From Bacteroidia bacterium (GTDB lineage: Bacteria; Bacteroidota; Bacteroidia; B-17B0; Aurantibacillaceae): a DNA stretch of 64,000 nt. The notes beneath the pieces are model-generated. The model was not told the DNA's origin. It saw only the letters and a list, made by a program, of their open reading frames with translations, and did no database searches. Each line of letters opens with the position of its first letter. Position 1 is the stretch's first letter. The stretch is taken from positions 35,657 through 99,656 of the forward strand of contig JALHRL010000013.1 of assembly GCA_022841465.1 (NCBI GenBank). Direction: 5' to 3'. The position numbers and the translations under genes were made by a program. Positions 44,523 to 54,810 of this stretch are shown here, piece after piece.

Positions 44523-44542
44523 TTAACCTAAGCCATAAAAAT

Positions 44543-45652
44543 ATGAAGAAGATAATTCTGAATGCCATTTTTACATTTTCCAGCCTATTCATTTTCGCAC
44601 AAAAACCTTTTTCGTTTACTATAAACGGCGAAATTTCAAAATACACAAAACCTTACATCTATTTACACCACAAGTGGGATAATGTTGATTATACAGATTC
44701 CATTAAAATTACAAATGGGAAATTTACATTTACCGGCAAAAGTGCTGAACCCAACATGTATTGGTTTAGTGCTGAAACAAATATTAATACTCAGCCAAAC
44801 TTCATTTTTTTTGTAGATGCAGGTAAATTTAAAGCGAAATTAAAAGGCGATTCGATTTTTGCTTCTTCATTTGATGGCGGTTCTTCACAAAAAGATTATA
44901 ATGCATACAACTCATTAATAAAAAGCTTTGTTGACAGACAACAAGCCATGAATAACGATTATATGGCTGCGCAACAACAAGGCGATCAAAATAAAATGAA
45001 TGAAATTCAATCTAATTTTCAAAAATTAAATACCGATTATATTGATGGGTTAAAAAACTTTGTAAAAGAACATCCAAAATCTGCCGTTAGCGGTTGGATC
45101 ATTTATCGCGATTTAAACAATCCAAACATACCCATTGAAATCAGTATTGAAGCTGCTTCTTACCTTTCTCCTGAATTTGTAAATACAAAATTTGGTAAAC
45201 TTGCCACTGAAAGAGTAAATGCTTTTAAAGGTTCAACAATAGGTAATGTAGCTACTGATTTTACTCAAAACGACGTGGATGGAAAACCTGTTAAGCTTTC
45301 TAGTTTAAGAGGAAAGTATGTTTTAGTGGATTTTTGGGCAAGCTGGTGTGGTCCTTGTAGAATGGAAAACCCAAATGTAGTTGCTGCATACAATAAATTT
45401 AAAGACAAAGGATTTACCATTTTAGGAGTTTCGTATGATCAGGATAAAGCAAAATGGTTAGCTGCTATTGCTAAAGATAATTTAACATGGACACATGTAA
45501 GCGACCTAAAAGGATGGGGAAATGAAACCGCAAAATTATTTAATATCTCCGGTATTCCGGCAAATTTATTACTAGATAAAGATGGTAAAATTATAGCCAA
45601 AAACCTTAGAGGTGCTGCCTTAGAAGAAAAACTTGCAGAAGTTATTAAATAA
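44543..45652 (+). CDS. TlpA-family disulfide reductase with DUF4369 N-terminal domain
   Basis: 369 residues. A signal peptide (about 1-19) is followed by a DUF4369 beta domain (about 22-115), a helical linker with Gln-rich stretch (about 120-200), and a thioredoxin domain with WCGPC (C269, C272). This is a Bacteroidota-specific architecture; the enzyme reduces periplasmic disulfides in cytochrome maturation or protein folding. The PPIase gene follows after 45 bases with a -7 element of its own, so both belong to envelope folding. Confidence 0.9.
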   Translation: MKKIILNAIFTFSSLFIFAQKPFSFTINGEISKYTKPYIYLHHKWDNVDYTDSIKITNGKFTFTGKSAEPNMYWFSAETNINTQPNFIFFVDAGKFKAKLKGDSIFASSFDGGSSQKDYNAYNSLIKSFVDRQQAMNNDYMAAQQQGDQNKMNEIQSNFQKLNTDYIDGLKNFVKEHPKSAVSGWIIYRDLNNPNIPIEISIEAASYLSPEFVNTKFGKLATERVNAFKGSTIGNVATDFTQNDVDGKPVKLSSLRGKYVLVDFWASWCGPCRMENPNVVAAYNKFKDKGFTILGVSYDQDKAKWLAAIAKDNLTWTHVSDLKGWGNETAKLFNISGIPANLLLDKDGKIIAKNLRGAALEEKLAEVIK

Positions 45653-45672
45653 AAAAATATCAAATTAAATTA

Positions 45673-45680
45673 TAAATTTG
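45673..45680 (+). promoter_or_regulatory. -7 element for the parvulin PPIase gene
   Basis: TAAATTTG lies 18 bases before ATG 45698. No clear -33 element; the gene may also be read from the upstream promoter. Confidence 0.4.
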
Positions 45681-45697
45681 CACACATTTTAAAATCT

Positions 45698-47791
45698 ATG
45701 AAAAAGACAGTTTTATTTATTACATCAGTATTCGTAGCAGGAAGTTTTTTTGCACAAGAACCGGTTGTAATGACGGTAAATGATAAACAAGTAACAAAAA
45801 GTGAATTTGAAGCTGTATTTTATAAAAACAACAACAAAGAAACTACCAATGCTAAATCTGTAAAAGAATATGCCGATTTATACGCTTTGTTTAAAATGAA
45901 AGTGTTGGAAGCAGAAGGCATGGGTTTAGATACCTTACAATCATTTAAAAATGAATTAGGAGGATACCGCAAACAATTAGCTGCGCCCTATTTAACTGAT
46001 AAAAACACTAACGAAAACTTAGTAACTGAAGCCTACGAACGCTTAAAAACGGAGGTTAGAGCTAGTCATATTTTAATTAGAGTTGATTTAACTGCTTTAC
46101 CAAAAGATACATTAGAATGTTGGACACGTGCAAACATTATCAGAAATGCTGTAATGGGTAAACTACCTTCAAATGCACAAATTGCTGAATACGATAAACT
46201 ATTAAAAAATACAACAGAAACAATTTCGCAGTTCCGTAAAAAAGACAGTACCATTTATAAAATAAAAATTAATTCAATAAAAAATTTAAGTCAACTTTAC
46301 GCAAGTTGTGGTGCAGATAAATTTCAGGGAATTGCTCCTAAAACAAGCGACGACCCTTCGGTAGTTGATAACAGTGGCGATTTAAGTTATTTTACTGCGT
46401 TAGACATGGTTTACCCTTTTGAAAATGCTGCCTATACTACGCCGGTAGGACAAATTAGCCCAATTGTAAAAACTCGTTTTGGTTACCACATTTTAAAAAT
46501 TACCGATAAACGCCCAAGCAGAGGAGAAATGTTGGCAGCGCATATAATGGTTAAAATTGGTAAAGATGCTTCTGAACAAGATAAAGCAAACGCAAAAACA
46601 AAAATAATTGAAATTCAAAATAAATTAAAAGCAGGAGATAAATTCGAGGACTTAGCGCGACAATTTAGTGATGATAAACAAACCAGCGATCAAGGTGGGA
46701 TTTTACAATCATTTAAAGGCGGGCGTTTACCAAAGCCTTTTGAAGAAGCTGCCTTTGCTTTAAAAAACAATAACGATGTTAGCGAACCGGTTTTAACACA
46801 ATATGGCTGGCATTTAATTAAACGATTAGATAAAAAAGAATTACCGCCCTTTGAAAATGTAAAAGCAGAATTAAAATCAAAAATTAATCGCGATTCACGA
46901 TCACAAATGGGAAGAGTGGTTTTAATTGAAACTGTAAAAAAGGAAAACAACTTTAAAGAAAATTTAAAAAATCGCGACGAGTTTAAAAAAGTTTTAGATT
47001 CTACTTATTTAAAAGGAACTTGGACTCCGGATAGAGCAAAAGTATTAGGAAATAAAGAAATTTTTAATCTTGGCGGAAAATCGTTTACACAAAATGATTT
47101 TGCGAAATTTTTAGAACAACAAATGACTTTCAGAACACAAGAAGATGCATTTGAAGTTGCCAAATCTCTTTATCCAAAATGGGTAGAAGAAACTATTATT
47201 GCTTTTGAAGATGCGAATTTAGAAAAGAAATACGTTGAATTCAGAAACCTTGTGCGCGAATACTGTGAAGGAATTTTATTGTTTGATTTAACCGACCAAA
47301 AAGTATGGAGTAAAGCCGTAAAAGATACCACCGGATTAAAAGAGTATTACGAGAAAAACAAAACCAAGTACATGTGGGATGATAGAGCTGATGTAACAAC
47401 TTACAAATGTTTAAATGAAAAAATTGCAAAGGATGTAAGAAAAATGTTGGCCGCTAAAAAAACAGAATCTCAAATTACAGATGAAATTAATAAAGCTTCT
47501 CAACTGAATTTAAGCGTTGAAAACATGATGTATTTAAAAGGTGAAAATGCAAATGTGGATGCTAATTGGAAACAAGGAATTGTTGCAAAAGATATTAAAG
47601 ACGAAAAAGAAAGCAAAGTGTTGGTGATTGTAGTTAATAAATTATTGCCTAAACAACCCAAAACATTACCTGAAGCAAGAGGCTTAGTAACTGCCGATTT
47701 TCAAAATTATTTGGAAACTGAGTGGTTGAATTATTTGAAGAATAAATACAAGGTTAAGCTTAACGAAGATGTGTTAAGCACCATTAAATAA
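45698..47791 (+). CDS. Periplasmic double-parvulin peptidyl-prolyl isomerase
   Basis: 697 residues with a signal peptide (about 1-19) and a SurA-like chaperone N-domain (about 25-115). Two parvulin domains follow, the first starting RASHILIRVD and containing a long insert (about 117-268), the second starting AAHIMVKIG and more compact (about 280-380). A long helical C-terminal part (about 400-697) completes the protein. It would catalyse proline isomerisation of outer-membrane and secreted proteins after Sec export. Length exceeds SurA (about 430). A strong terminator follows. Confidence 0.92.
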   Translation: MKKTVLFITSVFVAGSFFAQEPVVMTVNDKQVTKSEFEAVFYKNNNKETTNAKSVKEYADLYALFKMKVLEAEGMGLDTLQSFKNELGGYRKQLAAPYLTDKNTNENLVTEAYERLKTEVRASHILIRVDLTALPKDTLECWTRANIIRNAVMGKLPSNAQIAEYDKLLKNTTETISQFRKKDSTIYKIKINSIKNLSQLYASCGADKFQGIAPKTSDDPSVVDNSGDLSYFTALDMVYPFENAAYTTPVGQISPIVKTRFGYHILKITDKRPSRGEMLAAHIMVKIGKDASEQDKANAKTKIIEIQNKLKAGDKFEDLARQFSDDKQTSDQGGILQSFKGGRLPKPFEEAAFALKNNNDVSEPVLTQYGWHLIKRLDKKELPPFENVKAELKSKINRDSRSQMGRVVLIETVKKENNFKENLKNRDEFKKVLDSTYLKGTWTPDRAKVLGNKEIFNLGGKSFTQNDFAKFLEQQMTFRTQEDAFEVAKSLYPKWVEETIIAFEDANLEKKYVEFRNLVREYCEGILLFDLTDQKVWSKAVKDTTGLKEYYEKNKTKYMWDDRADVTTYKCLNEKIAKDVRKMLAAKKTESQITDEINKASQLNLSVENMMYLKGENANVDANWKQGIVAKDIKDEKESKVLVIVVNKLLPKQPKTLPEARGLVTADFQNYLETEWLNYLKNKYKVKLNEDVLSTIK

Positions 47792-47792
47792 C

Positions 47793-47821
47793 AAAAAGGC
47801 TCCTTTTGGGAGCCTTTTTTA
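47793..47821 (+). terminator. Terminator after the parvulin gene
   Basis: AAAAAGGCTCC pairs with GGAGCCTTTTT over a TTTTG loop, followed by a T-tract. Confidence 0.93.
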
Positions 47822-47900
47822 TTGCCACTTATAAATCACATGTAACCACTTGTTTCTTCGTTTCATTTACTTCATTAAATTAACTATCTTTAAGCTACTA

Positions 47901-50582
47901 ATGTTAAGGTATTTACAGATATTTATTTTCCTCCTTCTGTTTAAAAACATTTCTGCTCAGTGTACAACGGGTTTTCCTTTAACCTCTCTAGATTGCTTAA
48001 CAGGCAAAGCTGTAATAACCATTTCCATTACCACAGGCACTCCTCCTTTTTCTTTTACTTGGACTCCAGCTGTCAGCACTACCTCTGTTGCTTCAAATTT
48101 AAACACCGGTTTTTACAGTATAGCTTGGACTGATGCGAACAACTGTTTCAATTCTACACAAGCTCAAATTAATTTATCTGTTTTAATGGATATTAATTTT
48201 AATCAATTTGGTACTCAAACCGTAAGTTGTTTTGGCGGTAACAATGGTGCAATAAGTGCATTGGTTACAGGAAACGCAGTTACAGCTCCGTTTACCTATA
48301 CATGGTCGCACAACGGCAGTAATAATTCCTTACAAACCAATTTAACCGCCGGTATTTACACCTTAACCGGTAAAGATGCAGCAGGCTGTACAAAAACTGC
48401 CACTTATAATTTAATTCAACCTGCACAAATTGCAAGTATTATAAGTAATTCATTAAACTGTTTTAATACACCTATAACTGCAAACATAACATCCACAGGA
48501 GGAATAGCCCCATATACGTATACTTTAGATGGTGTTCCTGTATCAGGAAGTAGTGTGCCTAATTTAAGCGGTGGTTCGCACACCATTATTACAAAAGACG
48601 CAAATAATTGTATTAAAACAGATGTTGTAAATGTACCTCAACCTACTTCTCCGGCTTTTACATTTTCATTAACGCCTCCCTCCTGCCCTACCAGTAGCAA
48701 CGGAGCACTTAGTGTAACTGTTGCAAATATGGAACCGCCTTTTAATTATACCTGGAATCCAAATGCAATAAGCAATCAAACAATTTCTAATATTCCAAAA
48801 GGTATTTATACGGTTACTGTAAAAGACGTTAAAAATTGTTTTGCAACACAAACTGTAAATTTATTGCCCACCTCTAACATACAAACAACGGTTATTACAA
48901 AACCCGAAACATGCAGCGCAGTTGATGGTGCCGCTACAGTGCAGGTAAGCGGAGGCGCCTTACCCCTCACCTATTCATTTAATACACAACCCTTACAAGG
49001 TGCAAACCAAACAGGAGGTTTAAGTACCGGTATGCAAACCGTTGTTGTTTTTGATGCGCTCACCTGTTCACTTGTTTCAACTTTTAGTGTTGGTAATACT
49101 AGTTCTGTTTTATTAAATATTATTAATAAAAACGATGTAAAATGTTTTCAGCAATGCGATGGTTCTTTAATTGTAAATGCCGCCAACGCAATAGCACCCA
49201 TTACTTATAGTTTAACGGGGCTGCCAATTTACAACACCAATACACTTACCAATATTTGCTCCGGAACCTATACTGTTAAGGCAACAGATAATATTGGATG
49301 TTATGCAACAGCAGTTGTTAGTTTTAGTACTCCGCCTAGTTATACATTTAGCGCCAGTGGTAATACGCAATTATGCATCGGAAAATCTGCTTTATTACAA
49401 TCTGCTGTTAACGGAGGTACAGCGCCATTTACTTACAGTTGGATGCCCGGAAACCTTAACTCACCAAACATTACCGTATTACCTAACACCACAACCATAT
49501 ACAGTTTAAATGTTTTTGATGCAAAAGGTTGTACACTAAATGCTGCAACCGTAACGGTAAATGTTTTACCTCCGCTAACTGTTACAGTAACACAAGAAAA
49601 CACAGGTATTTGTCCGGGTACAACAGCACAAATTACACCTTCTGTTTCCGGTGGAGATGGAAATTACAACTACTTGTGGTTACCCGGAAATTCAACAGGA
49701 CCAAGTATTTTTATTTCAAACCTAACTAACCCAACCTATACATTTATTGTTAACGATGCATGTGGTAGTCCTACTTACTTGCAATTAATAAACCTTCAAA
49801 TATTTCCGGTAACAACGGTATCATTAACAGCTGATACACTTTATGGTTGCGCACCTTTGTGTGTAAATTTTGCTAACACTACACCAAAATCAAGTAACCC
49901 TGTTTGGAATTTTGGCGATAAACCATTTGAACAAATAGGCTCTAATCCAAACTATTGTTATTTTAATAGTGGTAAGTACAATGTAAAATTAGCAGTAACC
50001 GATTCTAATGGTTGCAGAGTAAGTAAAACGGCCAATAGTTTAATTAATGTTTTTCCTAAGCCCTACCCGGGTTTTATTACAAAACCTTCTATAATAACAG
50101 ATAATTTAGGAGAAGCTGAATTAATAAATACCACCACCAATGCAACAACTTTTAAATGGAATGTTAATGATATAGATTTAGGAAATTCACAAAACGTAAA
50201 ACTTCAATTTAACGACACCGTTTGCTTTGTTATAAGAATAACTGCATCTAACACAGACGGATGTATAGATTCTACCGCCAGAAAAATATGCGTAAAGCCG
50301 GCTTTTAGTTTTTACATGCCCAATGCTTTTAGCCCAAATAACGATGGTATAAATGATGTATTAATTCCCATGGGAAATTCGTGGTTAACTGAAAATTATA
50401 CCTATAGAATTTTTAACCGATGGGGACAATTAATTTTTGAAACACACAACATCTCTGATGGATGGGATGGTAAAGTAAAAGGTACAAATGCTACCGACGA
50501 AATTTACTTTTATTATATCCAAATAGAAGATTTCTATGGCGAGCAACATAACTTTAAGGGCCATGTTAACATTTTGCGCTAA
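47901..50582 (+). CDS. Large T9SS type B surface protein with SprB-like repeats
   Basis: 893 residues. A signal peptide (about 1-20, ending NISAQ) is followed by at least six divergent SprB/Ig-like beta repeats recognisable as GTYTVKATDNIGC and GIYTVTVKDVKNC. A PKD-like unit (NPVWNFGD) and the type B sorting domain follow, with AFSPNNDGINDVLIP, IFNRWGQLIFE and GWDGKVKG. It is predicted to be an adhesin or gliding-associated surface filament protein. The frame opens at 47850, but the signal peptide and the promoter-like TATCTTTA at 47885 favour ATG 47901. Many GCA/ACA/AAT codons, as in other surface proteins here. Confidence 0.9.
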   Translation: MLRYLQIFIFLLLFKNISAQCTTGFPLTSLDCLTGKAVITISITTGTPPFSFTWTPAVSTTSVASNLNTGFYSIAWTDANNCFNSTQAQINLSVLMDINFNQFGTQTVSCFGGNNGAISALVTGNAVTAPFTYTWSHNGSNNSLQTNLTAGIYTLTGKDAAGCTKTATYNLIQPAQIASIISNSLNCFNTPITANITSTGGIAPYTYTLDGVPVSGSSVPNLSGGSHTIITKDANNCIKTDVVNVPQPTSPAFTFSLTPPSCPTSSNGALSVTVANMEPPFNYTWNPNAISNQTISNIPKGIYTVTVKDVKNCFATQTVNLLPTSNIQTTVITKPETCSAVDGAATVQVSGGALPLTYSFNTQPLQGANQTGGLSTGMQTVVVFDALTCSLVSTFSVGNTSSVLLNIINKNDVKCFQQCDGSLIVNAANAIAPITYSLTGLPIYNTNTLTNICSGTYTVKATDNIGCYATAVVSFSTPPSYTFSASGNTQLCIGKSALLQSAVNGGTAPFTYSWMPGNLNSPNITVLPNTTTIYSLNVFDAKGCTLNAATVTVNVLPPLTVTVTQENTGICPGTTAQITPSVSGGDGNYNYLWLPGNSTGPSIFISNLTNPTYTFIVNDACGSPTYLQLINLQIFPVTTVSLTADTLYGCAPLCVNFANTTPKSSNPVWNFGDKPFEQIGSNPNYCYFNSGKYNVKLAVTDSNGCRVSKTANSLINVFPKPYPGFITKPSIITDNLGEAELINTTTNATTFKWNVNDIDLGNSQNVKLQFNDTVCFVIRITASNTDGCIDSTARKICVKPAFSFYMPNAFSPNNDGINDVLIPMGNSWLTENYTYRIFNRWGQLIFETHNISDGWDGKVKGTNATDEIYFYYIQIEDFYGEQHNFKGHVNILR

Positions 50583-50588
50583 TGCTAA

Positions 50589-50619
50589 TTTGCCATATAA
50601 AAATCAAATCGTATCTTTG
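50589..50619 (+). promoter_or_regulatory. Complete Bacteroidota promoter for the LuxR-type gene
   Basis: TTTG (50589-50592), 19-base spacer, TATCTTTG (50612-50619). Leader to the TTG start at 50642 is about 17 bases. Confidence 0.72.
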
Positions 50620-50641
50620 TTTAAATTAATTCTAAATAATC

Positions 50642-51313
50642 TTGCAAACAGCAGTATTAATAGCCGATAAAAATTTTCTTACCAGAGTTGGATTAGAGTT
50701 GCTTGTGGGCGAATTAAAAGGTTTTGAACTTGCTCCTTCTGTTTGCGGAGATAAACAAGATTTATTAAATCAAATTGCATTATCAAAACCTAATTTAGTA
50801 TTATTAGATTTTGATTCACTAGGAATTAGTATTGGAGAATTAAGCGCCATTACCGCTCGCTTTAAAAAAATTAAATTCATTGCCTTTAGTTCTGTTTTAA
50901 ATAAAAACGAAATGAAATCGGTTTTAAACTGTAACATTAATGGATATTTATTAAAGGAGTGCGAAAAAGCTGAAATATTAGAAGCAATAAACGCAGCTAA
51001 CAATAATCAAAAATTTGTTTGTGGCAAAATTGTTTCGTTACTAACCAACGATAAAGAAATAAACGCCAACAACACCTACATTAAAACATTAAAGTGCGAT
51101 GGTTTGGCTGTTACCGATAGAGAAATTGAAATTATTGTAGAAATTTCTTTGGGCTTATCTAATAAACAAATTGCAGATAAATTACATTTAAGTACGCATA
51201 CAGTTAATACACATCGCAAAAATATTATGCTAAAATTAGGCGTAAATAATACTGCAGGTATTGTAATGTTTGCCGTTAAAAACCAATTACTGGAAACGAA
51301 CTTTAGTTTGTAA
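50642..51313 (+). CDS. NarL/LuxR-family response regulator
   Basis: 223 residues. The receiver domain keeps D56 as likely phospho-acceptor (LVLLDFD), D9 in the acidic pocket and K105 in GYLLKEC. The C-terminal HTH (about 148-215) has LTDRE-like VTDREIEI and the GLSNKQIADKLHLSTHTVNT recognition region. No ATG is available, and TTG 50642 is the first start after an in-frame stop. No sensor kinase is adjacent, so it is an orphan regulator; targets unknown. Confidence 0.92.
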   Translation: MQTAVLIADKNFLTRVGLELLVGELKGFELAPSVCGDKQDLLNQIALSKPNLVLLDFDSLGISIGELSAITARFKKIKFIAFSSVLNKNEMKSVLNCNINGYLLKECEKAEILEAINAANNNQKFVCGKIVSLLTNDKEINANNTYIKTLKCDGLAVTDREIEIIVEISLGLSNKQIADKLHLSTHTVNTHRKNIMLKLGVNNTAGIVMFAVKNQLLETNFSL

Positions 51314-51374
51314 TTTAAGTAATTGATTTTCATTTATTTACATTAAATTCTTCCCTTACTTTGCTTAAATTCAC

Positions 51375-51382
51375 TACATTTG
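51375..51382 (+). promoter_or_regulatory. -7 element for accA-efp
   Basis: TACATTTG lies 18 bases before ATG 51401; TTTG at 51360 is too close (11 bases) to be its -33 element. Confidence 0.45.
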
Positions 51383-51400
51383 CCACTTTAAAACAGGAAA

Positions 51401-52381
51401 ATGACTTATTTAGATTTTGAGAAACCTATTCAGGAACTGGAGAGTGAATTGAGTAAGTTAAAAGAGGTAGCTAGCAAAAGCAAAGTTGACCTTTCTGATA
51501 AAATTTCTGAACTTGAAAATCACATTCAAGATAAAATAAAAGAAATTTACAGCAACCTTACTGCTTGGCAAAAAGTTCAAGTAAGCCGCCATCCCGAAAG
51601 ACCGTATACTTTAGAATACATTGATAATGTTTCAGGTAAAACCTTTATTGAGCTACATGGCGACCGCACCGTTGGAGATGATAAAGCAATGGTGGGCGGT
51701 TTAGGTGAAATTGATGGTGAAACCGTAATGTTTATTGGTCAACAAAAAGGTATTAACACCAAAATGCGTCAAATAAGAAGATTTGGTATGGCCAACCCGG
51801 AAGGCTATAGAAAAGCTTTGCGTTTAATGAAAATGGCCGAAAAATTTAATAAACCTATAGTAACATTTATTGATACTCCGGGTGCGTATCCGGGATTAGA
51901 AGCCGAAGAACGCGGACAAGGAGAAGCCATTGCAAGAAACTTACTGGAAATGGTTCAGCTTAAAGTTCCGGTAATTTGTATAATCATTGGCGAAGGTGCA
52001 AGTGGCGGCGCTCTTGGTATTGGCATTGGCGATAAAGTACTAATGCTTGAAAACACATGGTACTCGGTAATTTCACCAGAGTCGTGTTCTTCTATTTTAT
52101 GGCGCAGTTGGAGTTTTAAAGAGCAAGCTGCTGAAGCTTTAAAATTGACAGCAGACGATATGAATAAAAACGGTTTAATTGATGGAATAATTAATGAACC
52201 GGTTGGTGGAGCACATAGAAATAAAGAAGCTATGTTTGATACCATTAAAAAAGAAATTAAAAAATATTTAGCTGAATTAAAAAACATGAAGCCAGAAGAA
52301 AGAATTAATCAACGCATAAATAAATTCTCTTCAATGGGTGTTGTACACGAATTAACTGAAGTAAACGAAACAATTAATTAA
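51401..52381 (+). CDS. accA: Acetyl-CoA carboxylase carboxyltransferase subunit alpha
   Basis: 326 residues of the crotonase-like carboxyltransferase. It has the coiled-coil N-terminus ([17 protein letters not shown]), [51 protein letters not shown] (the CoA-site block) and SEACSILWR-like [11 protein letters not shown]. With AccD it transfers the carboxyl group from biotin-AccB to acetyl-CoA. accB-accC are 34 kb away and accD is not in the window. efp follows after 17 bases. Confidence 0.97.
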   Translation: MTYLDFEKPIQELESELSKLKEVASKSKVDLSDKISELENHIQDKIKEIYSNLTAWQKVQVSRHPERPYTLEYIDNVSGKTFIELHGDRTVGDDKAMVGGLGEIDGETVMFIGQQKGINTKMRQIRRFGMANPEGYRKALRLMKMAEKFNKPIVTFIDTPGAYPGLEAEERGQGEAIARNLLEMVQLKVPVICIIIGEGASGGALGIGIGDKVLMLENTWYSVISPESCSSILWRSWSFKEQAAEALKLTADDMNKNGLIDGIINEPVGGAHRNKEAMFDTIKKEIKKYLAELKNMKPEERINQRINKFSSMGVVHELTEVNETIN

Positions 52382-52398
52382 TATTAAATAAAAAACAC

Positions 52399-52965
52399 AT
52401 GGCAGATACAGGCGATATTAACGTAGGAAGCGTTATTAGATTTAACGGTGAATTGGTGCAGATTACAGAATACCAACACCGTACTCCGGGAAATTTACGT
52501 GCATTTTATCAGGCAAAAATGCGCAACTTAAAAAATGGCAAGCAAACAGAAAACCGTTTTAGAAGCGGTGAGTTAGTTGATGTAGTTAGAGTGGAATATA
52601 AAATGATGCAGTTTATTTACAGTGAAGGTGAATTTGCTGTAGTAATGGATAACGAAACCTACGAACAAATACATTTATCTATGACCATGTTTGGCGATGC
52701 TGCTAAATTTTTAAAAGAAGGCATGGAAGTTAAAGTTGTTTTTGAAGAAGGAGAAACCCCAATACTTGCAGAAGCTCCAACTTTTATTGAAACTCAAATT
52801 ACTTATGCAGAGCCCGGCGTAAAAGGCGATACCGCAACAAACACATTAAAACCAGCCAAAATTGATACAGGTACCGAAGTAATGGTTCCATTATTCGTAA
52901 ACGAAGGAGATTGGGTGAAGGTAGATACACGTACCGGTAGCTACGTAGAAAGAATTAAGAAATAA
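52399..52965 (+). CDS. efp: Elongation factor P, variant tip loop
   Basis: 188 residues with the three OB/KOW domains of EF-P and the C-terminal TGTEVMVPLFVNEGDWVKVDTR. It rescues ribosomes stalled at polyproline. The tip loop of domain I reads HRTPGNLRAF at 27-36, where E. coli has KPGKGQAF. The position of the modified Lys34 is Asn32 here, with Arg34 two residues later. So EpmA-type lysylation is impossible, and the loop is not the PGKGP type. Downstream, a strong terminator closes accA-efp. Confidence 0.95.
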   Translation: MADTGDINVGSVIRFNGELVQITEYQHRTPGNLRAFYQAKMRNLKNGKQTENRFRSGELVDVVRVEYKMMQFIYSEGEFAVVMDNETYEQIHLSMTMFGDAAKFLKEGMEVKVVFEEGETPILAEAPTFIETQITYAEPGVKGDTATNTLKPAKIDTGTEVMVPLFVNEGDWVKVDTRTGSYVERIKK

Positions 52966-52982
52966 TAAATATATTTTTAAAT

Positions 52983-53016
52983 AAAAAAACCTCTTCGTTA
53001 TGGAAGAGGTTTTTTT
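52983..53016. terminator. Bidirectional terminator
   Basis: AAAAAAACCTCTTC (52983-52996) and GAAGAGGTTTTTTT (53003-53016) form a perfect 14-base stem. It ends efp on the plus strand and the T9SS cargo gene on the minus strand. Confidence 0.93.
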
Positions 53017-53033
53017 ATTTTGTTTCATTAATA

Positions 53034-54749
53034 TTATTCCACAATTAACTTCGTAATACTTATTTCTTTATCCTTTTTTACTCTTACAAAATAAATTCCT
53101 TTAGTAATAGTATTCAAATTAATTTCATTGTTCTCACTTAAATTATTTTTTATTAAAACTACTTTACCTAAAACATCAATTAACTCTAAACTTGTTTTTT
53201 CATTTGCATTTGCAATTCCAACATTAACCAAATTACTTGCAGGATTAGGATAAACAGAAACGTTAATTGGTTTTAAGTTATTAACTTCTGCCAAACCAAC
53301 AGAAGTACAAAGTGTTGATGAAAAAACAGGCTCTATTGCAAAATAACCCAAGTTGGTAGTTAATACATTAATTGCACCACCTGTAAAAGATTGAGTAGCA
53401 TAAATTGTTGGCGTTATAGGCGCAACGCTTGCTGCTGTTGCCCCTAATGGAAAATAACCGGGGTTACCTGCAGGCTGTGCCATACCTACAAAATAGTTTG
53501 TATTTGCAGTAAATGGCACCGGTGGCGAAAACGAAAAATATTCAAAAGTATCGTACATACTCGGAACAATAAATACGGTATTAGAAGTAGCTATTATATT
53601 ACCTGAATTATCTGCAACTGCAGCAAAAATAGAATTACCTCCGTTTGAAGAAGTACTGCTTATTCCAATATTTACTCCCGTTAATGTTTGCGAACCGGTT
53701 GTTGAAGTTCTTACATAAATTTTTCCTGAACCGGTATTAAAACCAACACCTGCACTATATGATAAAGGCGTTACAGATGCCGGATTAGAACCAATTATAT
53801 TACAGGTAACACTCTGCGTCCAACTTAACGAATTGTTTAAATTGTTTTCATCTGATCCAATACTTACTTGCAAATTACTGGAACCTAAAACAGTTGGATT
53901 ATATGCTGCAAAAGCAACATCTGTTGAAGCACCTGCTGCCAATGATGAAATAGTACTAGTTGTGTTATACGGATTGGCACCCGTTGCCACTAAACTAACA
54001 GTAATATTATTTACCGATGCATTACTTCCATTAAAAATAGTTGCCGTTACAGTGTGATTTGTTCCGGTTGTTTCCGAAACTTTTCCGGGTGCATTTAAAG
54101 AAACAACAGCAATTTCATTTGTAAATGTATTAGGTGTTCCAAATCTAAATAAAGGCCTAAAGGTGGTAGTTGATAACGTTTCAACCGCAGGCATTGTATT
54201 AGAATTATTAGTTGCACCGGCGGTAACAACTGAATTTGTATAGGCACGGTAGACTGCAGAATTTGGTGCAAAATTAGATCCAATGTACTGATATGCCACA
54301 TGCAAGCCATCACCGGGAGTATACGGAAAATTACTTGGAAAAGGTAAGTCTACTACTGTTGCTGTACTTCCTGTTGGTAAATTGTAAATTCCATTATAAA
54401 CCTGTGTCATACCCACAGTTGCGGTAGACCAAGCCGTTCCCAATGTATAGGAAGAAGCACTTGTATTTTGTAAATAAATTGTTAATGTACCACTTGCAGG
54501 TGCCGATACTAAGGTATTGGTAAACACAAATCCGAATGAACTTATTGTAGGCGATAAAGTTGTCAACTCACTTGCAGGAACAAAATAACATGCGCGCATG
54601 GTGGTATGCGCAACGTTTCCATTTGGAGCGCGAACCCCTGTAGTTCCGTTTGCAGAATTAGTTGGAGGTGCCGTTAGTATGGTGTTAACTTGTGCATTTA
54701 CGAAGTTAAATACTAAAAGCAATAAAATAATATTTCCTGTTTTTTTCAT
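53034..54749 (-). CDS. T9SS type A cargo protein, unknown function
   Basis: 571 residues with a signal peptide (about 1-19). Beta-rich extracellular modules follow, including an NFAPNSAVYRAY region and a CARDB-like stretch (about 212-315, EIAVVSLNAPGKVSETTGTN). A type A sorting domain (about 495-571) opens with VYPNPASNLVNV and closes with SITKLIVE. It would be exported through SecA then the T9SS. It is monocistronic, with TATATTTG upstream at 54767-54774 and a terminator downstream. Confidence 0.88.
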   Translation of the reverse strand: MKKTGNIILLLLVFNFVNAQVNTILTAPPTNSANGTTGVRAPNGNVAHTTMRACYFVPASELTTLSPTISSFGFVFTNTLVSAPASGTLTIYLQNTSASSYTLGTAWSTATVGMTQVYNGIYNLPTGSTATVVDLPFPSNFPYTPGDGLHVAYQYIGSNFAPNSAVYRAYTNSVVTAGATNNSNTMPAVETLSTTTFRPLFRFGTPNTFTNEIAVVSLNAPGKVSETTGTNHTVTATIFNGSNASVNNITVSLVATGANPYNTTSTISSLAAGASTDVAFAAYNPTVLGSSNLQVSIGSDENNLNNSLSWTQSVTCNIIGSNPASVTPLSYSAGVGFNTGSGKIYVRTSTTGSQTLTGVNIGISSTSSNGGNSIFAAVADNSGNIIATSNTVFIVPSMYDTFEYFSFSPPVPFTANTNYFVGMAQPAGNPGYFPLGATAASVAPITPTIYATQSFTGGAINVLTTNLGYFAIEPVFSSTLCTSVGLAEVNNLKPINVSVYPNPASNLVNVGIANANEKTSLELIDVLGKVVLIKNNLSENNEINLNTITKGIYFVRVKKDKEISITKLIVE

Positions 54750-54766
54750 TTTAAAAAATTTTAAAT

Positions 54767-54774
54767 CAAATATA
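54767..54774 (-). promoter_or_regulatory. -7 element for the 571-aa T9SS cargo gene
   Basis: TATATTTG on the minus strand, 17 bases before ATG 54749. No -33 element is obvious. Confidence 0.45.
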
Positions 54775-54810
54775 TCAATTATAAGGCATTATAAAGGTAA
54801 TTTTTATACA

